Assembly: GCA_032622095.1 (NCBI GenBank)
Contig: CP136064.1
Location: 178,718,011-178,782,010, forward strand
Direction of reading: 5' to 3'
From: Siphonodentalium dalli
Taxonomy: Eukaryota > Mollusca > Scaphopoda > Gadilida > Siphonodentaliidae
Length of the DNA stretch: 64,000 nt
Shown here: piece by piece, positions 1 to 11,130 of the stretch
Position numbering within the stretch: the stretch's first letter is position 1
Layout: each line of letters begins with the position of its first letter
Made by a program: the position numbers and the translations under genes
Notes under the pieces: generated by a model
The model's input: only the letters and a program-made list of their open reading frames with translations
Databases searched by the model: none
What the model was told of the DNA's origin: nothing

Positions 1-151
1 ATATTACCCCAAAAAACCACTGAATTTAATTCCGTTCATTCTCAGTAATCTAATTCATTGAAATAACTTCATATCTGATTGATTTTTGTTTCCTTTTCTC
101 ATTTCATTCCTATCAGCACTATTATTCCAATTGAGATGATCAAGATACTGA

Positions 152-432
152 TAAGCGAGATCACTGAGTCACGGCCAAATTGGATTCATCCAGCCACCCT
201 TCCACGGTTTAAGTACTGGAGTTCTGGAGGTGCATTCCATATATGGAACTTTTGAATATTCATGATTGCATTTATGAAGCTTTTGAATATTCATGAATTC
301 CAAATAGGGAATAATGAATATTCGAAAGTTCCATATATGGAATGCACCTCCCGAACTTTGACCTGTAGCGCTTAAACCACGGAACGGGGGCTGGATGAAT
401 CCAATATGACCATGACTCAGTGATCTCGCTTA
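152..432. mobile_element. Foldback MITE with TA-flanked arms
   Basis: Two arms of about 100-130 bases face each other. Both start TAAGCGAGATCACTGAGTCA at the outside and run through a shared 'GGATTCATCCAGCC' and 'GGAGGTGCATTCCATATATGG' block to a centre near 290. The TA at each end suits a Tc1/mariner-type target. It sits in the intron left of the last visible ERCC6L-like exon. Confidence 0.7.
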
Positions 433-462
433 TTGGTGTAAAAAATCCTTGGTAGTTCTCAC

Positions 463-628
463 CCAGACAAACTCTCTGGAGTCTTGTTTCCCCAACTGCT
501 CCCAGCTTGTAACAACCATTCCGTAAGTTGTGAGACAAACACCCCCTCGTCTTTGAACTTTCATCAATGTTCTCTCACGCTCTTTCTTACTACTACCATG
601 GAAAGCATACACTCGGATACCAGGGGCC
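463..628 (-). CDS. ERCC6L: ERCC6L-like exon 5, between motif Ia and DEAH box
   Basis: Acceptor TTTCTAG, donor GTGAGA. It encodes APGIRVYAFHGSSKKERER, TLMKVQRRGGVCLTTYGMVV and TSWEQLGKQDSREFVW. 'FHG-S-K-ER' and 'TTY-M' are hallmarks of the ERCC6L group at this point of the helicase. The DEAH box (motif II) should open the next exon, which is not found in bases 1-462. Confidence 0.92.
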
Positions 629-3600
629 CTAGAAATACATATAAAAATAAAAAATTTCTTCTAAATTCTGAAAGTGATAAAGACAAGAGGTTGCACCAAA
701 GATCATTATTATACATTCTTAATTTGCACAAATTGGCTCCACATATGAATAATATTTTGACAAAACTAATGTTTAGTTATGTGGATGAAAATATAAACAG
801 TCCAAAACTCATTATTTCCAAATAAACAAAGAGGAATCACTGTGGAACAGAAATAAATTGTGAAAATCATTTGATCCTAAATGCTGAATAGAAAATATGA
901 GCAGCAGCATTTAGTTTACCACCTGTTTTGTGGTACAACCTCATGAAATTGTTTTACATATTACATAAAATTTCAAGTTGAAAATTTTTATCCATTTTTT
1001 TTATAAGAAAATAGTTACCATTTCTTGAACTCTCTCTCCCAGTTTGGGATGATAGATACTGGCATTACTATCAGGACGGCCTTGACCTTTTCCATATCAA
1101 ACATACCAGACAAGTAGGTTACAACCTGAATGGTCTTACCCAATCTGAAATGACAGACCAGACAGATTAATATTACATACTCCAATCTAAATCACAAAAC
1201 TGACTTGAAATTTGAAAATGCAAATGGAAAATGAACTTGAGTTATCATATATGCTAGTGAATTATTAGGCCAAAAACATTATTTGAGTATGGAGTTACAA
1301 TTAGTACACGAGACTATGAGGATCACCTAATCATTTTCTTCAATGTAGTCTTCTATGTCACTATACATGTAATGATGTATGTATACATATAAACAGTCAA
1401 TTTTCACACACTACACAGAGATATGTTCAGAGTTCATGTATTTTGTAATTAATGCTCAATACGTATGGATATGTTGGTAAAAACATACCCAAATCATTTT
1501 GAAAATTATTTTTACTTTTTTTTGGTCATAATATCAAAAATTTAAATAAAACGACCAATGAGGGCCATTTATTTCAATGCAATGGTGTCTGAGAGTCTAA
1601 TAATATTTTTTATTTGTCCTTATATGGCAAAAATGAGCTTATGACAGTATACAGAAATATCTTATTTTCCAAGATTTTTCAGGACTGGAGACAATTTTAT
1701 GAAATTGGCAAACTTCCGAGGATTCCAGAATAGCATATGAACCTTACTGTGGTAGCAGTACATGATTTATCGGGTTGTAGGGGGTCTGACCAATAAGTAT
1801 CTGGGGGGCATAATTGCCAGGGTAGCCTGTGTTAAATGTGACACTACTGGTTTGAAGGTTTAATTATTTACAAAACAGGGAAAGTTCACAAAAAAAGTTA
1901 AAAATTTGGATATATAACATGATTTTCGTATTCAGTGAAGGCCAACTCTTGTGGTTGGTTATAGGAAAATAGCCTGATTTATCTACCCTTAATTCTGTCA
2001 TCTGCACTTGCAAGTCAATTTTTTAAAATTGCTATGATAAAATTTGTTCTATTTAAAATATTTCTCAGCTCTATTATAGCTCTATCATGTGGAAGAATCT
2101 TATTTATTGACATTTGCTCTGTCATGGTCTGCTTTTAAGTTGAAAATGGTCAATTTTAGTCAAAAAATTTAGCGTGTTGTATGCGCAAACCAAGGGGCAT
2201 AACTCAGACTCAGTGACAAATTGTACAAAGTAACTTAAGTAGACACCTACCATTTCTGTCGAAAATAACAAATGTTTGATGGGACCTATGCCAAAATAAT
2301 GGCTCAGCATAGATTTGAATACAGTACCCCCTCCCAGTTTGGTCAAAATTGTTGGAAATTGTGTATTGCTACCTGTAATAAATCCCCCAATATATTCACA
2401 ATAGAAATTTTTGCATACAGTATTTCAAGCTGAAAGTCTAAGAATAATATTTCATTGGACAAAAAGTAAATGAATTTCAGTTTATGTTAAAAATTATCAT
2501 TTGTATCTGTTTGTAATGAATGTCCCTCAAAATTATCATTTTGAACTATTAACATAATTATAATAGGAACATAGTAGAAGACAAGAATGATTTTTTTTTC
2601 AATGAAGACACACCCCATATCATCACCAAGAATTCCTCCCTTTTTCTTCTTGAACAGCTTCCAAAACCACAAAACGCCCTCTTTTTGGTGAGAGTACAGC
2701 TTGGCATACAGGTCTTTGTAAAGGTAGAATCCATCCCCAACTAAAACCATCCCATCGTCCTCTGAATCTTCAGCATCATCTTCACATTCTTTTAGAAAAG
2801 CCTAGCGATGGAAAGAGAATGAGACAGGCAAGTTTGTTAACCCTTCCATGACTTGAGCTGCCTGAAATTTTTAGATATTCTTATATATGCAAGTGTCTCG
2901 TAGGGAGCCTCGCATATATAAGAAAACACATTGGCCTAATAATATTTACCTTGACCTTGTAAGCCAGTGCAATCTCTTATGTATTGCAAGGCTCCCTATG
3001 AGAGACTCGCATATATTAGAGAATGCACTGGCACATGATCTTTAATGCTGCATCAGTGCTGCTCCAGTCATGAAAGGGTTAAGTGCTAAGGTGACAAATT
3101 CCCCACTTCCAATAATCTCTGTTTCTCCCAGCCATGAATTCAAAAGATATTATGCCACTGATATTTTTTGTTAGTAAAATTGATATCTTTTCTAAACAAT
3201 AGGTACAGTTGAATATCAAGAATCAAAAGGAAATAATCTATGACTCAGAATTAGTTGACAATTTTTTAAATATTTTTAATTGATTGGTTGTGTTTTTAAT
3301 GTCACTTTCAGCAACTAATGCCATATCACGACATTGCTAGTTTTCGTGGGAGGAAATCCACACACTCACGGCTAATCTAACAGTGATTTCAATGGCTGAT
3401 AAACTCGTCGACCATGTGTGACAAACCACCGCCCATCAGCAAGTATCTGGCAACTCCACCAGATAACTATTATGAGTTACAAAGTCCATGATGGAAACAT
3501 ATGGATTTGAACCCTTGTCGCCAGTGCTGGAGGGTGAAACAGCATGGAGTTGTACCCCTAACCGATTGAGCTACCGAAGCCCCTAAATTTTTCATTTTAT

Positions 3601-6600
3601 TGAGATGTAGCTGAAACCCTTTGAAAATCATGAAAATATAAGCTGATATTGTTATATACAACTATTGGTTTAATAGTTCAAATAAATTCATTTTTGTAGG
3701 AAAAATCACTTTAATTTTGAAAACCATGAACTGTCTTCTTTTTTTAAGTGTTCTAAATTGCACAAACAGTATCTTTTCCGAAGAAAAAAAAAGTGCTTGC
3801 ACTAGCCAAGCCTCGAGTGCTCTATATTTTCAATGAAGATTTAGCTTCATCTTTGAAAGATTTAGTTTTTGAACAATTTTCCATGGCTATCAATGGTGAC
3901 GCAAGCCATGCCTGCGTCACCTTAAACTGGTAAATATGACACATATCAGGATGTCAGATTAACCCTTTCAGTGCCAAGTCCAATTTTTGTATCAACCCAT
4001 ATTTCCTTGATCATTTTTCAAATTTATTGATTATAATGTGATACATTGATGGAAAGAGCTCTTATAATAATCAATAAATTTGAAAAATGATCAAGGAAAT
4101 ATGGGTTGATACAAAAATCGGACTTGGCACTGAAAGGGTTAAAAGCAAACCAGCAAGGGGAGAAGCTTAACCCTTCCATGACTGAAGCATCATGAAATTT
4201 TGCTGAACTTTGCATTTTTCTTCTATGGCATTGCTTTGAAGACCATGACATTATATATTGTCTTCTACAGCTTTTTCTATGCATTGCCTTTTGCCATAGC
4301 TAATTTTGAGGGCTGCAATCGGGTGAAATATTCTTTCAGGTCACATCTCAATCAAGAACAGAAGAAGTGGATTAACTTTCAAGTCAGCAAATAGTGTGTC
4401 TGTCGTTTGCAGAATGAGGTCCCCAGAGGGTAAATTTTGAGATGCTATCTCGCAAAGCGGGCTAGCATCACCACATTCACCCTCTGGGGACATCATTCTG
4501 CTTCTATAGGTTTCATCTTCTGTGAAGTATATATAGTCTCAAATTAACATTGTTTTTAGTTACCTTTTCCCTTCTGGGAAGTTTCTATATCCCCTAATTT
4601 GCAAAAGATAAAATGCATAATCGAGGTGATTAATGGGTGAACATCACCAACTTCAACTGGGGTCCTTCAATATGATCGAAGGTCTCCCATACTCTCGCGT
4701 GCCAAATAAACGTACCTGTACATTTATTAATTTCATAGAAAAAATCTGCCCTGTACAATGTTATTCGGGTCTGTATGTTTATTAAATTCTGGGGAAAATC
4801 CGCCCTGTTCTATAACAATAACTGTACATTTTTGAGAAAATTTATCGTTTATGGAAGTGTAAGTCGATAATAGTTACACAACAGTCACAATTATTAGCAA
4901 CTATGTTGATTAAAAGCCCATTCAAACTATTTAAAAGACTTTTACAAATTATCAAAGTCAAAGTCGCAATATCACGAAACTAGGAAACTTGAAAATGATC
5001 GGCGAAAATGGAACTCGGTGTCTCACACCTAACTTCCCGGACATTGGACTTATAGCAAATGCCGAAGGGAAACAATGACAATTGTAATTTGCACGTATAT
5101 TTAAAAACGATGGCCCGACAGTGTGAATTGATGTGGTTGAAAAAATATAGGAGTCGATATAGCGAGATAAAAAATGTGTTGTTTCGAGCACGTGGAAAGA
5201 CACAGGAAGATTAAATTTTGATTGATGGCGAAATATGGTTGTAACACACGCAGAATCCATTGTTCCTATTCTCGTTCAATTAACAATTACAATGTAAATT
5301 CAAGGTAAATTATATGATTGGGTCTATAATTAGAGGTGCTTCGACAATTGAACGGGGGAAACTTTATATCATTAATGAGAATTAGTATCCGTCTTCCAAT
5401 GTATTCTCCCCCTGATACCAGCACCACAATGGAATAGTCCATTCAATATTTGTAATCTCGCAATGATGACCGCATTTGACAATACAAACATAAACATAAT
5501 TATATAGCGTAACACAATTTATGAGATGACAGCATGAATGGGTGATTGCTGACCTAGTATACTATATTACAGTTATAAATTACATCAAGAGGCAGCAAGA
5601 TGTGACTATTTGAAGGCACTCGTATGGTCAAAGGGACATACTCTAAACAGATAATAAATTATTGTTGTTTTGATTATCATGGAAATATTTCATCAGTTAT
5701 CATTGGTGTACTCGTGTACTTACAGTACTTTACCCTGTACTATTATTATTTTTCTCGAATTTTCCGCCCTGTACTTTTATAAAATTTTCATGAATTTTCC
5801 ACCCTGTACTATTATTCCGCCCTGTACTTTTTTTTTATTTTCATGAATTTTCCACCCTGTACTATTATTCCGCCTTGTACTTTTATTTGGCACACGAGAG
5901 TAGCATTTGAGGCCTAAAGCCCTGAACAGAATGAGGTTGCCAGGGGGGGGGTAAATTGGTGATGATATCCCACGGTGTGGGATGGCGTCACTAAATTCAC
6001 GCTCTGGGGGACCTCATTCTACAAATGACAGACACACTATTTGCAGGCTTGGTCACTTTTCATAAAGACATTATCATATTAAACTCTTGGCTACTAATTA
6101 TCATACCTCCATTTTCTCTATTCTTTTGAGAAGTTTCTCACTGTGAAATATCATTAAAGCCTTCTTGTTAAGTTCCAGTGCCTTCTCCACATTTCCAGCA
6201 CAAGCAAGTTGTTTAGATTTTGTGATAAGCCTGTTGAAATGCATTTGATCCTCCTCAGATATGTCACCACTCGATGATGTCCTTTGGTCATGCTTGTTGT
6301 CAGGACTTTTACCTGCAAATATATATTTAATCCAGCTTCATTATTATGAGACTACCTACATATTTTACTAGCCAAGCTACATTAAGGGGGGGGGGGGGGT
6401 CAAGAAATAAATTTTAAATGGGGGATTTCCAATCAAAACTGCGGAGAAAAAGTTGCCAAGTTGCAAAAATCTGAATGTGACTTGATGTAGTATTGAAAAC
6501 AATAGATATCTATCTGGCAGGTCAGCTTGGAACTTGTTCCATTAGAATGTTGGTGAATTTATTTTTGAATTTTATATTGATTTTTAAAAAGTAGGCAAGT

Positions 6601-8390
6601 GTTTCAGAAAAAAAATCTGCAAATACTGATAATTTTCATACCCACGGCCAGTTAAATGCTCTGACTGTTTAATGATAAGCCTGCTTTATGTCCCGGACAA
6701 CTGCTTTATACATAACTTTAGCTCTGGAGATAACATTAGAAAGGATATCCCCATTCAAAATTGGTCACTTGCCATCCCTCTTAAAGATTTTAAATACACT
6801 GAGGGCTACATGCAGAATATCGTAAGCAGTAACATAATAAGATTGTTATATATTATTATAATTGTTTTGAGACAACATGAGAAGTTAACAACCTAAGAGA
6901 TATAAATATTCACAAAGTCAAAGAAATATTAATTTCAAGCACTCAAAACTGACTGAACACTTTCTTTACTAAATGCTCATTGACGAGTAATTCTATTAGG
7001 AAATTTAAAGTTTAAAGATTTCATAACTTTAGGTTTCATAACTCTGCAGATGTTATAATAACTTCAATTTTTTTTAAATATGTTTAAAAAAAAAAAATTA
7101 ATAGAGCAACAAGTTAAATCTCATATTAAAAAAAAATAATAGTAATATTGTTAAATTGAGCAAGGAGTTCAATCTAAAACATTTAAAAAAAAAAATTATT
7201 GCCCTGGATTCAAAACTATTTGACCTGGTGACCTCATTTGAACAAATCTGAATGTGAGTCACCTAGGGAACATCCACACCAAATATGATCCCATTCAATC
7301 TTATGGTTCTGGAGAAGATGGATGGATGGATGGACGAGGAGTTGTGACTAAAGCTCTATCAGAGACTTTGTCTCAGGTGAGCTAAAAATGCATGCCTCCA
7401 GACAGTCTGGTGCCATCTGATTAGCCGATGAAACAGCATAGACAAACTTCTGTTCAAATATCTCTGAACTAATACAAATATGGCCCAGTTAACTGTACAA
7501 TATTTATTCCTCTCATTATCATCGGGTACAATCAGTAAGAGGTCAGGAAAAAATTTATTGCAGTGAATGTTCTGATAATAAGTTCAACCTATGGTTATTT
7601 GTTGAACTTATTATCTAAAACTTTCCTGTGGGATAACTACTATGGAATCAATGATAACCAAGAGTGTTTGGTTGTATGATTCCATTGCAAGATCTTTGAA
7701 AGTAGAAATAATTCATGTTTGCTGCTTTAACCCTTTACCCAACAGAACGGCCCTGTGCCAATGCATTCTCTTATATATGCGAGTCGACCATAGGTCGCCT
7801 CGCATATATAAGAGAATGCATTGGCTTAACACATTAAAAATTATAAAATTGTTAAAGAATGTAAGAAAAAATGGTCGACTCGCATATATAAGAGAATGCA
7901 TTGGCACAGGGCATAACTGTAACTATCACAATGTGGTCAAGGAGCCGGTTCCAATGATATCCATATTTGTATGGTTCTATTGAGACAGACCGAATATATT
8001 TTAGGCTGTTGAAGCTTTATTTGGCCGGTTTTGGTCGGTTTGTTGGGTAAAGGGTTAATTGTCGCAGTTAGTTTTATTCTTAAAATTGTTTATTAAATGT
8101 CTTATCCTGTGACCCTGGCAGTCACCAGCAAAACCTGCTAATCAGAGGTGGTGAGGTACACGGTTTATAGGCATTTCTTTCCTAGTTTATCAGCTAGAAT
8201 CTTCCAGATTTCCCAGTAGTCATCATTTGATACTTGCTAAAGGAAAACAGATGTTAATTTTTAGATTTATGTCACTATACATATTGATAATTGTGAATTT
8301 GTGATACAGGACACAGGACTTACATGAGTCTTTCTTTTCCTTGATTGATATGTCAGCCAGTCGATTAGTCACTTCACCAACTTGCTCCAT
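463..8390 (-). CDS. ERCC6L: ERCC6L/PICH-like SNF2 helicase, 5' part (gene span; 5 coding exons, continues off left edge)
   Basis: ERCC6L (PICH) is a SWI/SNF2-type double-stranded DNA translocase that acts on ultrafine anaphase bridges and centromeres. Five exons join in frame: 8324-8390, 6107-6312, 2614-2801, 1019-1144 and 463-628 (753 nt, 251 codons). All junctions have GT donors and AG acceptors and the phases match. In order the protein shows a short N-terminus, a TPR-like helical stretch, an acidic linker, a Q-motif-like 'LYSHQKEG', Walker A 'DDMGLGKT', the motif Ia region 'VLIVMP', then 'GIRVYAFHG' and 'EFVW'. The DEAH-box exon that should follow is not in the window, so the helicase core is truncated by the window edge, not by mutation. 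The N-terminal TPR followed by this helicase start is specific to ERCC6L within the ERCC6 group, known from the family; the exact orthology is inference. The introns carry many MITEs, described separately. Confidence 0.9.
629..1018. other. Intron, no feature seen
   Basis: AT-rich sequence between two ERCC6L-like exons. No repeat, inverted repeat or open frame of note was found. Confidence 0.6.
1019..1144 (-). CDS. ERCC6L: ERCC6L-like exon 4, Walker A end and motif Ia
   Basis: Acceptor TTTCAG, donor GTAACT. It encodes LGKTIQVVTYLSGMF, DMEKVKAVLIVMPVSIIPNW and EREFKKW. The first base completes the Walker A glycine and the last two bases complete a Trp codon with the next exon. The sequence is the expected nucleotide-binding segment and motif Ia of SNF2 proteins. 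Confidence 0.92.
1145..2613. other. Intron, no feature seen
   Basis: AT-rich intronic sequence with only short spurious frames. No inverted termini or tandem repeats were recognised. Confidence 0.55.
2614..2801 (-). CDS. ERCC6L: ERCC6L-like exon 3, Q-motif to Walker A
   Basis: Acceptor CTAG at 2803-2802, donor GTGTGT at 2613. It encodes an acidic linker (CEDDAEDSEDD), then GDGFYLYKDLYAKLYSHQKE, GVLWFWKLF, a Lys run, and GGILGDDMG. This is the standard entry into an SNF2 ATPase domain (Q-motif region, then motif I). The final glycine codon of Walker A is split by the intron. Confidence 0.92.
2841..3078. mobile_element. TTAA-flanked foldback MITE (piggyBac-like)
   Basis: Flanked by TTAA at 2837-2840 and 3079-3082, with ends CCCTTCCATGACT... 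and ...AGTCATGAAAGGG. Inside are two inverted halves containing 'CTCGCATATAT' and 'TTGGC' motifs shared with the elements at 7731-8054 and 32797-33179, so these families are related. TTAA targets and CCC/GGG ends are typical of the piggyBac superfamily; the assignment is inference since there is no transposase. Confidence 0.7.
3270..3585 (-). mobile_element. tRNA-derived SINE
   Basis: On the minus strand the head reads GGCTTCGGTAGCTCAATCGG followed by TTAG, a clear pol III box A, and about 60 bases on GGGTTCAAATCC, a clear box B. The body continues about 220 bases and includes a block with GTGATATGGCATTAG and GTGACATTAAAAACAC. It is inserted in an ERCC6L-like intron in the same orientation as the gene. 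Ends were estimated by eye and no target duplication was fixed. Confidence 0.75.
3963..4138. mobile_element. TTAA-flanked near-perfect palindromic MITE
   Basis: TTAA at 3959-3962 and 4139-4142 flank ends CCCTTTCAGTGCCAAGTCC... and the matching inverse. The two arms are almost perfectly complementary up to the centre near 4050. A second copy of the same family lies at 37249-37451 in a FET gene intron. Confidence 0.8.
4171..4386. mobile_element. Truncated TTAA-type MITE, left end only
   Basis: TTAA at 4167-4170 is followed by CCCTTCCATGACTGAAGC, the same start as the element at 2841. No matching right end is visible; the right limit given is only the start of the next element. Confidence 0.4.
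4387..6044. mobile_element. 1.66-kb inverted-repeat element with palindromic ends
   Basis: The left end GCAAATAGTGTGTCTGTC and the right end are inverse copies over about 40 bases, continuing into AGAATGAGGTCCCC. Each end also contains its own palindrome of about 100 bases (4405-4503 and 5930-6019). It could be one element with hairpin termini or two related short palindromes. A second inverted pair lies inside it (4690-5902). Confidence 0.55.
4690..5902. mobile_element. Nested inverted-repeat element
   Basis: The outer ends are TACTCTCG(C/T)GTGCCAAATAAA in inverted orientation. Inside each end are repeated CCGCCCTGTAC motifs spaced by AT-rich sequence, four or more near 5760-5880. The interior has no recognisable transposase; the longest frame (4958-5260, minus) has no family signature. 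Confidence 0.55.
6107..6312 (-). CDS. ERCC6L: ERCC6L-like exon 2, TPR-like N-terminal helices
   Basis: Flanked by a TTTGCAG acceptor and a GTATGA donor. It encodes a Ser-rich start followed by a helical stretch (LITKSKQLACAGNVEKALEL, then NKKALMIFHSEKLLKRIEKM) with the spacing of a TPR pair. In human ERCC6L the N-terminal TPR lies in the same place, just before the helicase domain, and binds partner proteins. The exon starts two bases into a codon and ends on a codon boundary. Confidence 0.85.
7200..7386 (+). mobile_element. Short hairpin-ended element (family G)
   Basis: Contains 'CCACACCAAATATGATCCCATT', a GGATGGAT/GGACGAGG tract, then a 3' hairpin at 7352-7386 (AGCTC...AGAGAC-TTT-GTCTC...GAGCT) ending in TAAAAA. 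This matches the general layout of the tandem-core elements elsewhere in the window but with a single core unit. Confidence 0.55.
7731..8054. mobile_element. TTAA-flanked piggyBac-like MITE, copy 1
   Basis: TTAA at 7727-7730 and 8055-8058; terminal CCCTTTACCCAAC...GTTGGGTAAAGGG. Inside is a palindrome built from GCATTCTCTTATATATGCGA. The same element, in reverse orientation, is at 32797-33179 and has two full palindromes; here one arm of the second is missing. Confidence 0.85.
8324..8390 (-). CDS. ERCC6L: ERCC6L-like coding exon 1 with start codon
   Basis: ATG at 8390-8388 opens a frame reading MEQVGEVTNRLADISIKEKK and ends with one base before a strong GTAAGT donor at 8323. That single base completes a Cys codon with the first two bases of the next exon, so phase supports the join. 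An AG acceptor-like site sits four bases before the ATG (about 8395), so the 5' UTR may continue in an upstream non-coding exon. No promoter could be identified. Confidence 0.72.
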
Positions 8391-9012
8391 GTTCCTACGA
8401 TATATGCAATTACACAGAATTAAATTTTAATATAGCACTCTTCCCGAAAAAAATTTACATTTGCAAGACTATTGGTGATTATATATACTAGACGATATCT
8501 AATGTTTTTGAGTGAATACCAAAATGATCTCATGGGTGACCGAGAGCCGAGACCAGGAATGGGGCGATTACATGTCTAAAGTATTTAATTACAAAACAAA
8601 CACTTTCCAATTTGATGATTACAAATACATGTACAATACAAATACTTTTCCAGTTGAATTTGATTACATATACTATACTTTTTTTTTAAGTAAACCAAAT
8701 ACTTTTTGATTACATACGTATACTTTGAGATGAATTAATGAAGACAATCATAGCATATTTTGACGTCATGGTGTATATGATCTCAAAAAAAGAGCACAAA
8801 ATATAGTCAACCTCAAAACTGATTAAAACAACATACCAGATTTGATAAATAAAATAATGCAAGTCCTATTTATAATGAGTTTGATAGAAGTTGTAAATCT
8901 TCACAACACAATTTGGGCATGGATGTTCTGGTATCATTTAGTTGACATTCCGCATTCTCAAAATATCCTGACGCAATTTAAGTGGAAGTGTACATTCTGT
9001 ATAGGGATTTTA
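8391..9012. other. Upstream flank of the ERCC6L-like gene
   Basis: AT-rich; holds a short degenerate stretch rich in AATAC/TTTGATTACA words (8580-8720). No TATA box, CpG-dense stretch or first exon could be assigned. Confidence 0.4.
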
Positions 9013-9180
9013 CAGTAATGCCCTAAATAATCGACTCCTTAACCACAGCAGAATTATGGGTAATTTTTCAGGATTTAGTCGAAAATATGGCTTGTTGACA
9101 TTTATGTATGAAATCCTAATCCTGAAAAATTACCGATAATTCTGCTGTGGTTAAGGAGTCGATTATTTAGGGCATTACTT
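9013..9180. mobile_element. Mariner-type foldback MITE, copy 1
   Basis: TA dinucleotides flank an almost perfect palindrome with termini CAGTAATGC and one mismatch at the right end. The arms run about 65 bases each through AATCGACTCCTTAACCACAG. A second copy is at 47868-48045. Confidence 0.85.
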
Positions 9181-9864
9181 TATCAAGAACTAACAAAAAA
9201 CAATAACAATTGCACCACCCAGAGCATACACAGCCAAGGTGGCTTTCCGCTGAGGTTTATTATGGTACTTTTCTCGTGTGGCTTAATTCAAAAGATGTCT
9301 TAATCTGGCCTGTGAAGACTGAATAAAACCTGCATAAATACCAACAATTATTGAAATTGGTTCATATCTGTTTGAAATATCGAAATCAGTAAATAAATTG
9401 ACAAATTACAAAAATATTGTGTACTTGTTCGGGTGCGTGAAACTGATAAGTTAGTATGCAGGCACTATGCCAACTGGAGGAATATAACATTCTACTAACA
9501 TTTCCGAAAATTTGAAGCAAATCGGCCCTACCACTCCATAGAATACATCATCATAACTACTTTCAATTGTAAATATTTACTACTCGATTCGGGACGCATC
9601 TATCAGCGATAAACTAACAAAACCGATTTTGCCATCGAGGGGAAAGGAAGTTTCTAATCCTAGACCCGGGAACACATCTAGCAATAACTATACTATCTTA
9701 TGTACCATCGGACACATCAATTACCTTTTAAAAGTGTTGTTAAGCAATAAGTTGTCAAAACATTGTGTCATTCTTCTTTACTCCAGTTCATTGACATAAT
9801 TAATGAATAAACACATGTTTTATTGGTAAAAAAAACTTAATAATATATCATCAAAGAACATAAA

Positions 9865-10285
9865 AGAACATAATTACTATTATTACCACTTTAGAGGGCG
9901 TTCTCTAGTGGATTAACAATATTTCACCCGCACGATAAAATTAAAAAATTTCGAGGCACAGTTAACCGGAAGCGGGGGCAGGCGTTAATGAAGCTTTGTT
10001 TTCATTAACACCTGCCGTCCGCTTCTTGTTGTCACCGATCACATGATGACACGAGGACAGAGTGGTAATAATAGTAATAACATCATTTAATAACATGATT
10101 TTGTACAGCGTCATGGTTTATTAACGGCCCTCCAGAAATGAGTAACAGGCCTCAGGCCTATTAGCAGCCCTCGACGTCGTCTCGGGACTATAAATTATAA
10201 TAGGCCATCGGGGTGTTAATTATTCCTGTCGGGCCATTAATAAACCATAACGCCCTAAAAAATCATGTTATTGGTACGGTATATT
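9865..10285. mobile_element. Nested foldback region
   Basis: Three inverted pairs are visible: ATTACTATTATTACCAC near 9870 with its inverse near 10055; a hairpin at 9966-10025 (CAGGCGTTAATG / CATTAACACCTG); and AACATGATTTT...GGTTTATTAA near 10092 with its inverse near 10240-10275. GC content is higher here than around it. Boundaries are approximate. Confidence 0.5.
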
Positions 10286-11130
10286 AACAATTTCGGGACA
10301 ACCCACCCGTGTTTATCGACATGAACCACTCTGAAAACAACAGAAGGGTGGGTTGACTCAGGGGCGGGTAGTCCCTTTCCATTTTTTTGGGCCAATACTC
10401 AATAGGGATGATGCCTAATATACAGACAGCGGATAAGACGTACTACAAGGTCAATGGGTGAGGGACGACAGTAGTGGATTACAATACAAGCACCTGCGCA
10501 CAGTGTGCTTGAACTTGGAACAGTTGAAGTTGACAGTGACGGGCCGGAGATGAACTAATTTGAAGTTGACTCGATCAACACTGACAACATAGTTCAGTCA
10601 TGAACGTAATGCATATCCTTCTACTGCGGAAGCAGCAATCTGCGAAAGCGGTCATGTTGACCTAGTCCTACCGACAACAGTGCTCGATCACGGATCAGCT
10701 GTCAATTTCAATTTCATCAGTTCATTGAACAGGTCAGGGAGAACCCAAAATCGATGTTCTAAAGCTAGATTTGTGTTAAAAACCTCGATCGAGGTTCTTC
10801 GAGACCATGTGACCACTGGTGATATAGTGTGGAGTATTTCATCTTACACCTATGTATGGGAGGCCAAATTCACATTTAATAATATGGTGCTTGAATGCCT
10901 TGATTGCGCTTAAGCACAATTAATTATTAAATGTGAATTTGGCATCCCATAGGACAGGTGTAAGATGAAATACTCCACACTATACCACTTACACTATATT
11001 ACTTCCATTTATAGTGTATCATATTTGGTTTAGAGTGTTGAATCCCTTATAGCATGGGTGTATGTTTTGAACAGTGGTCCATGGTTTTTAACACAAATCG
11101 AGGTTTAGACTTACTACTTAACTTAGTTAA

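Noticed and set aside
3502-3583. Possible tRNA gene
   Set aside because: A and B boxes are present but there is no cloverleaf (acceptor and anticodon stems do not pair); it is a SINE head.
3470-3661. 63-codon minus-strand frame with SVAQSVRGTT
   Set aside because: Translation through the tRNA-derived SINE head.
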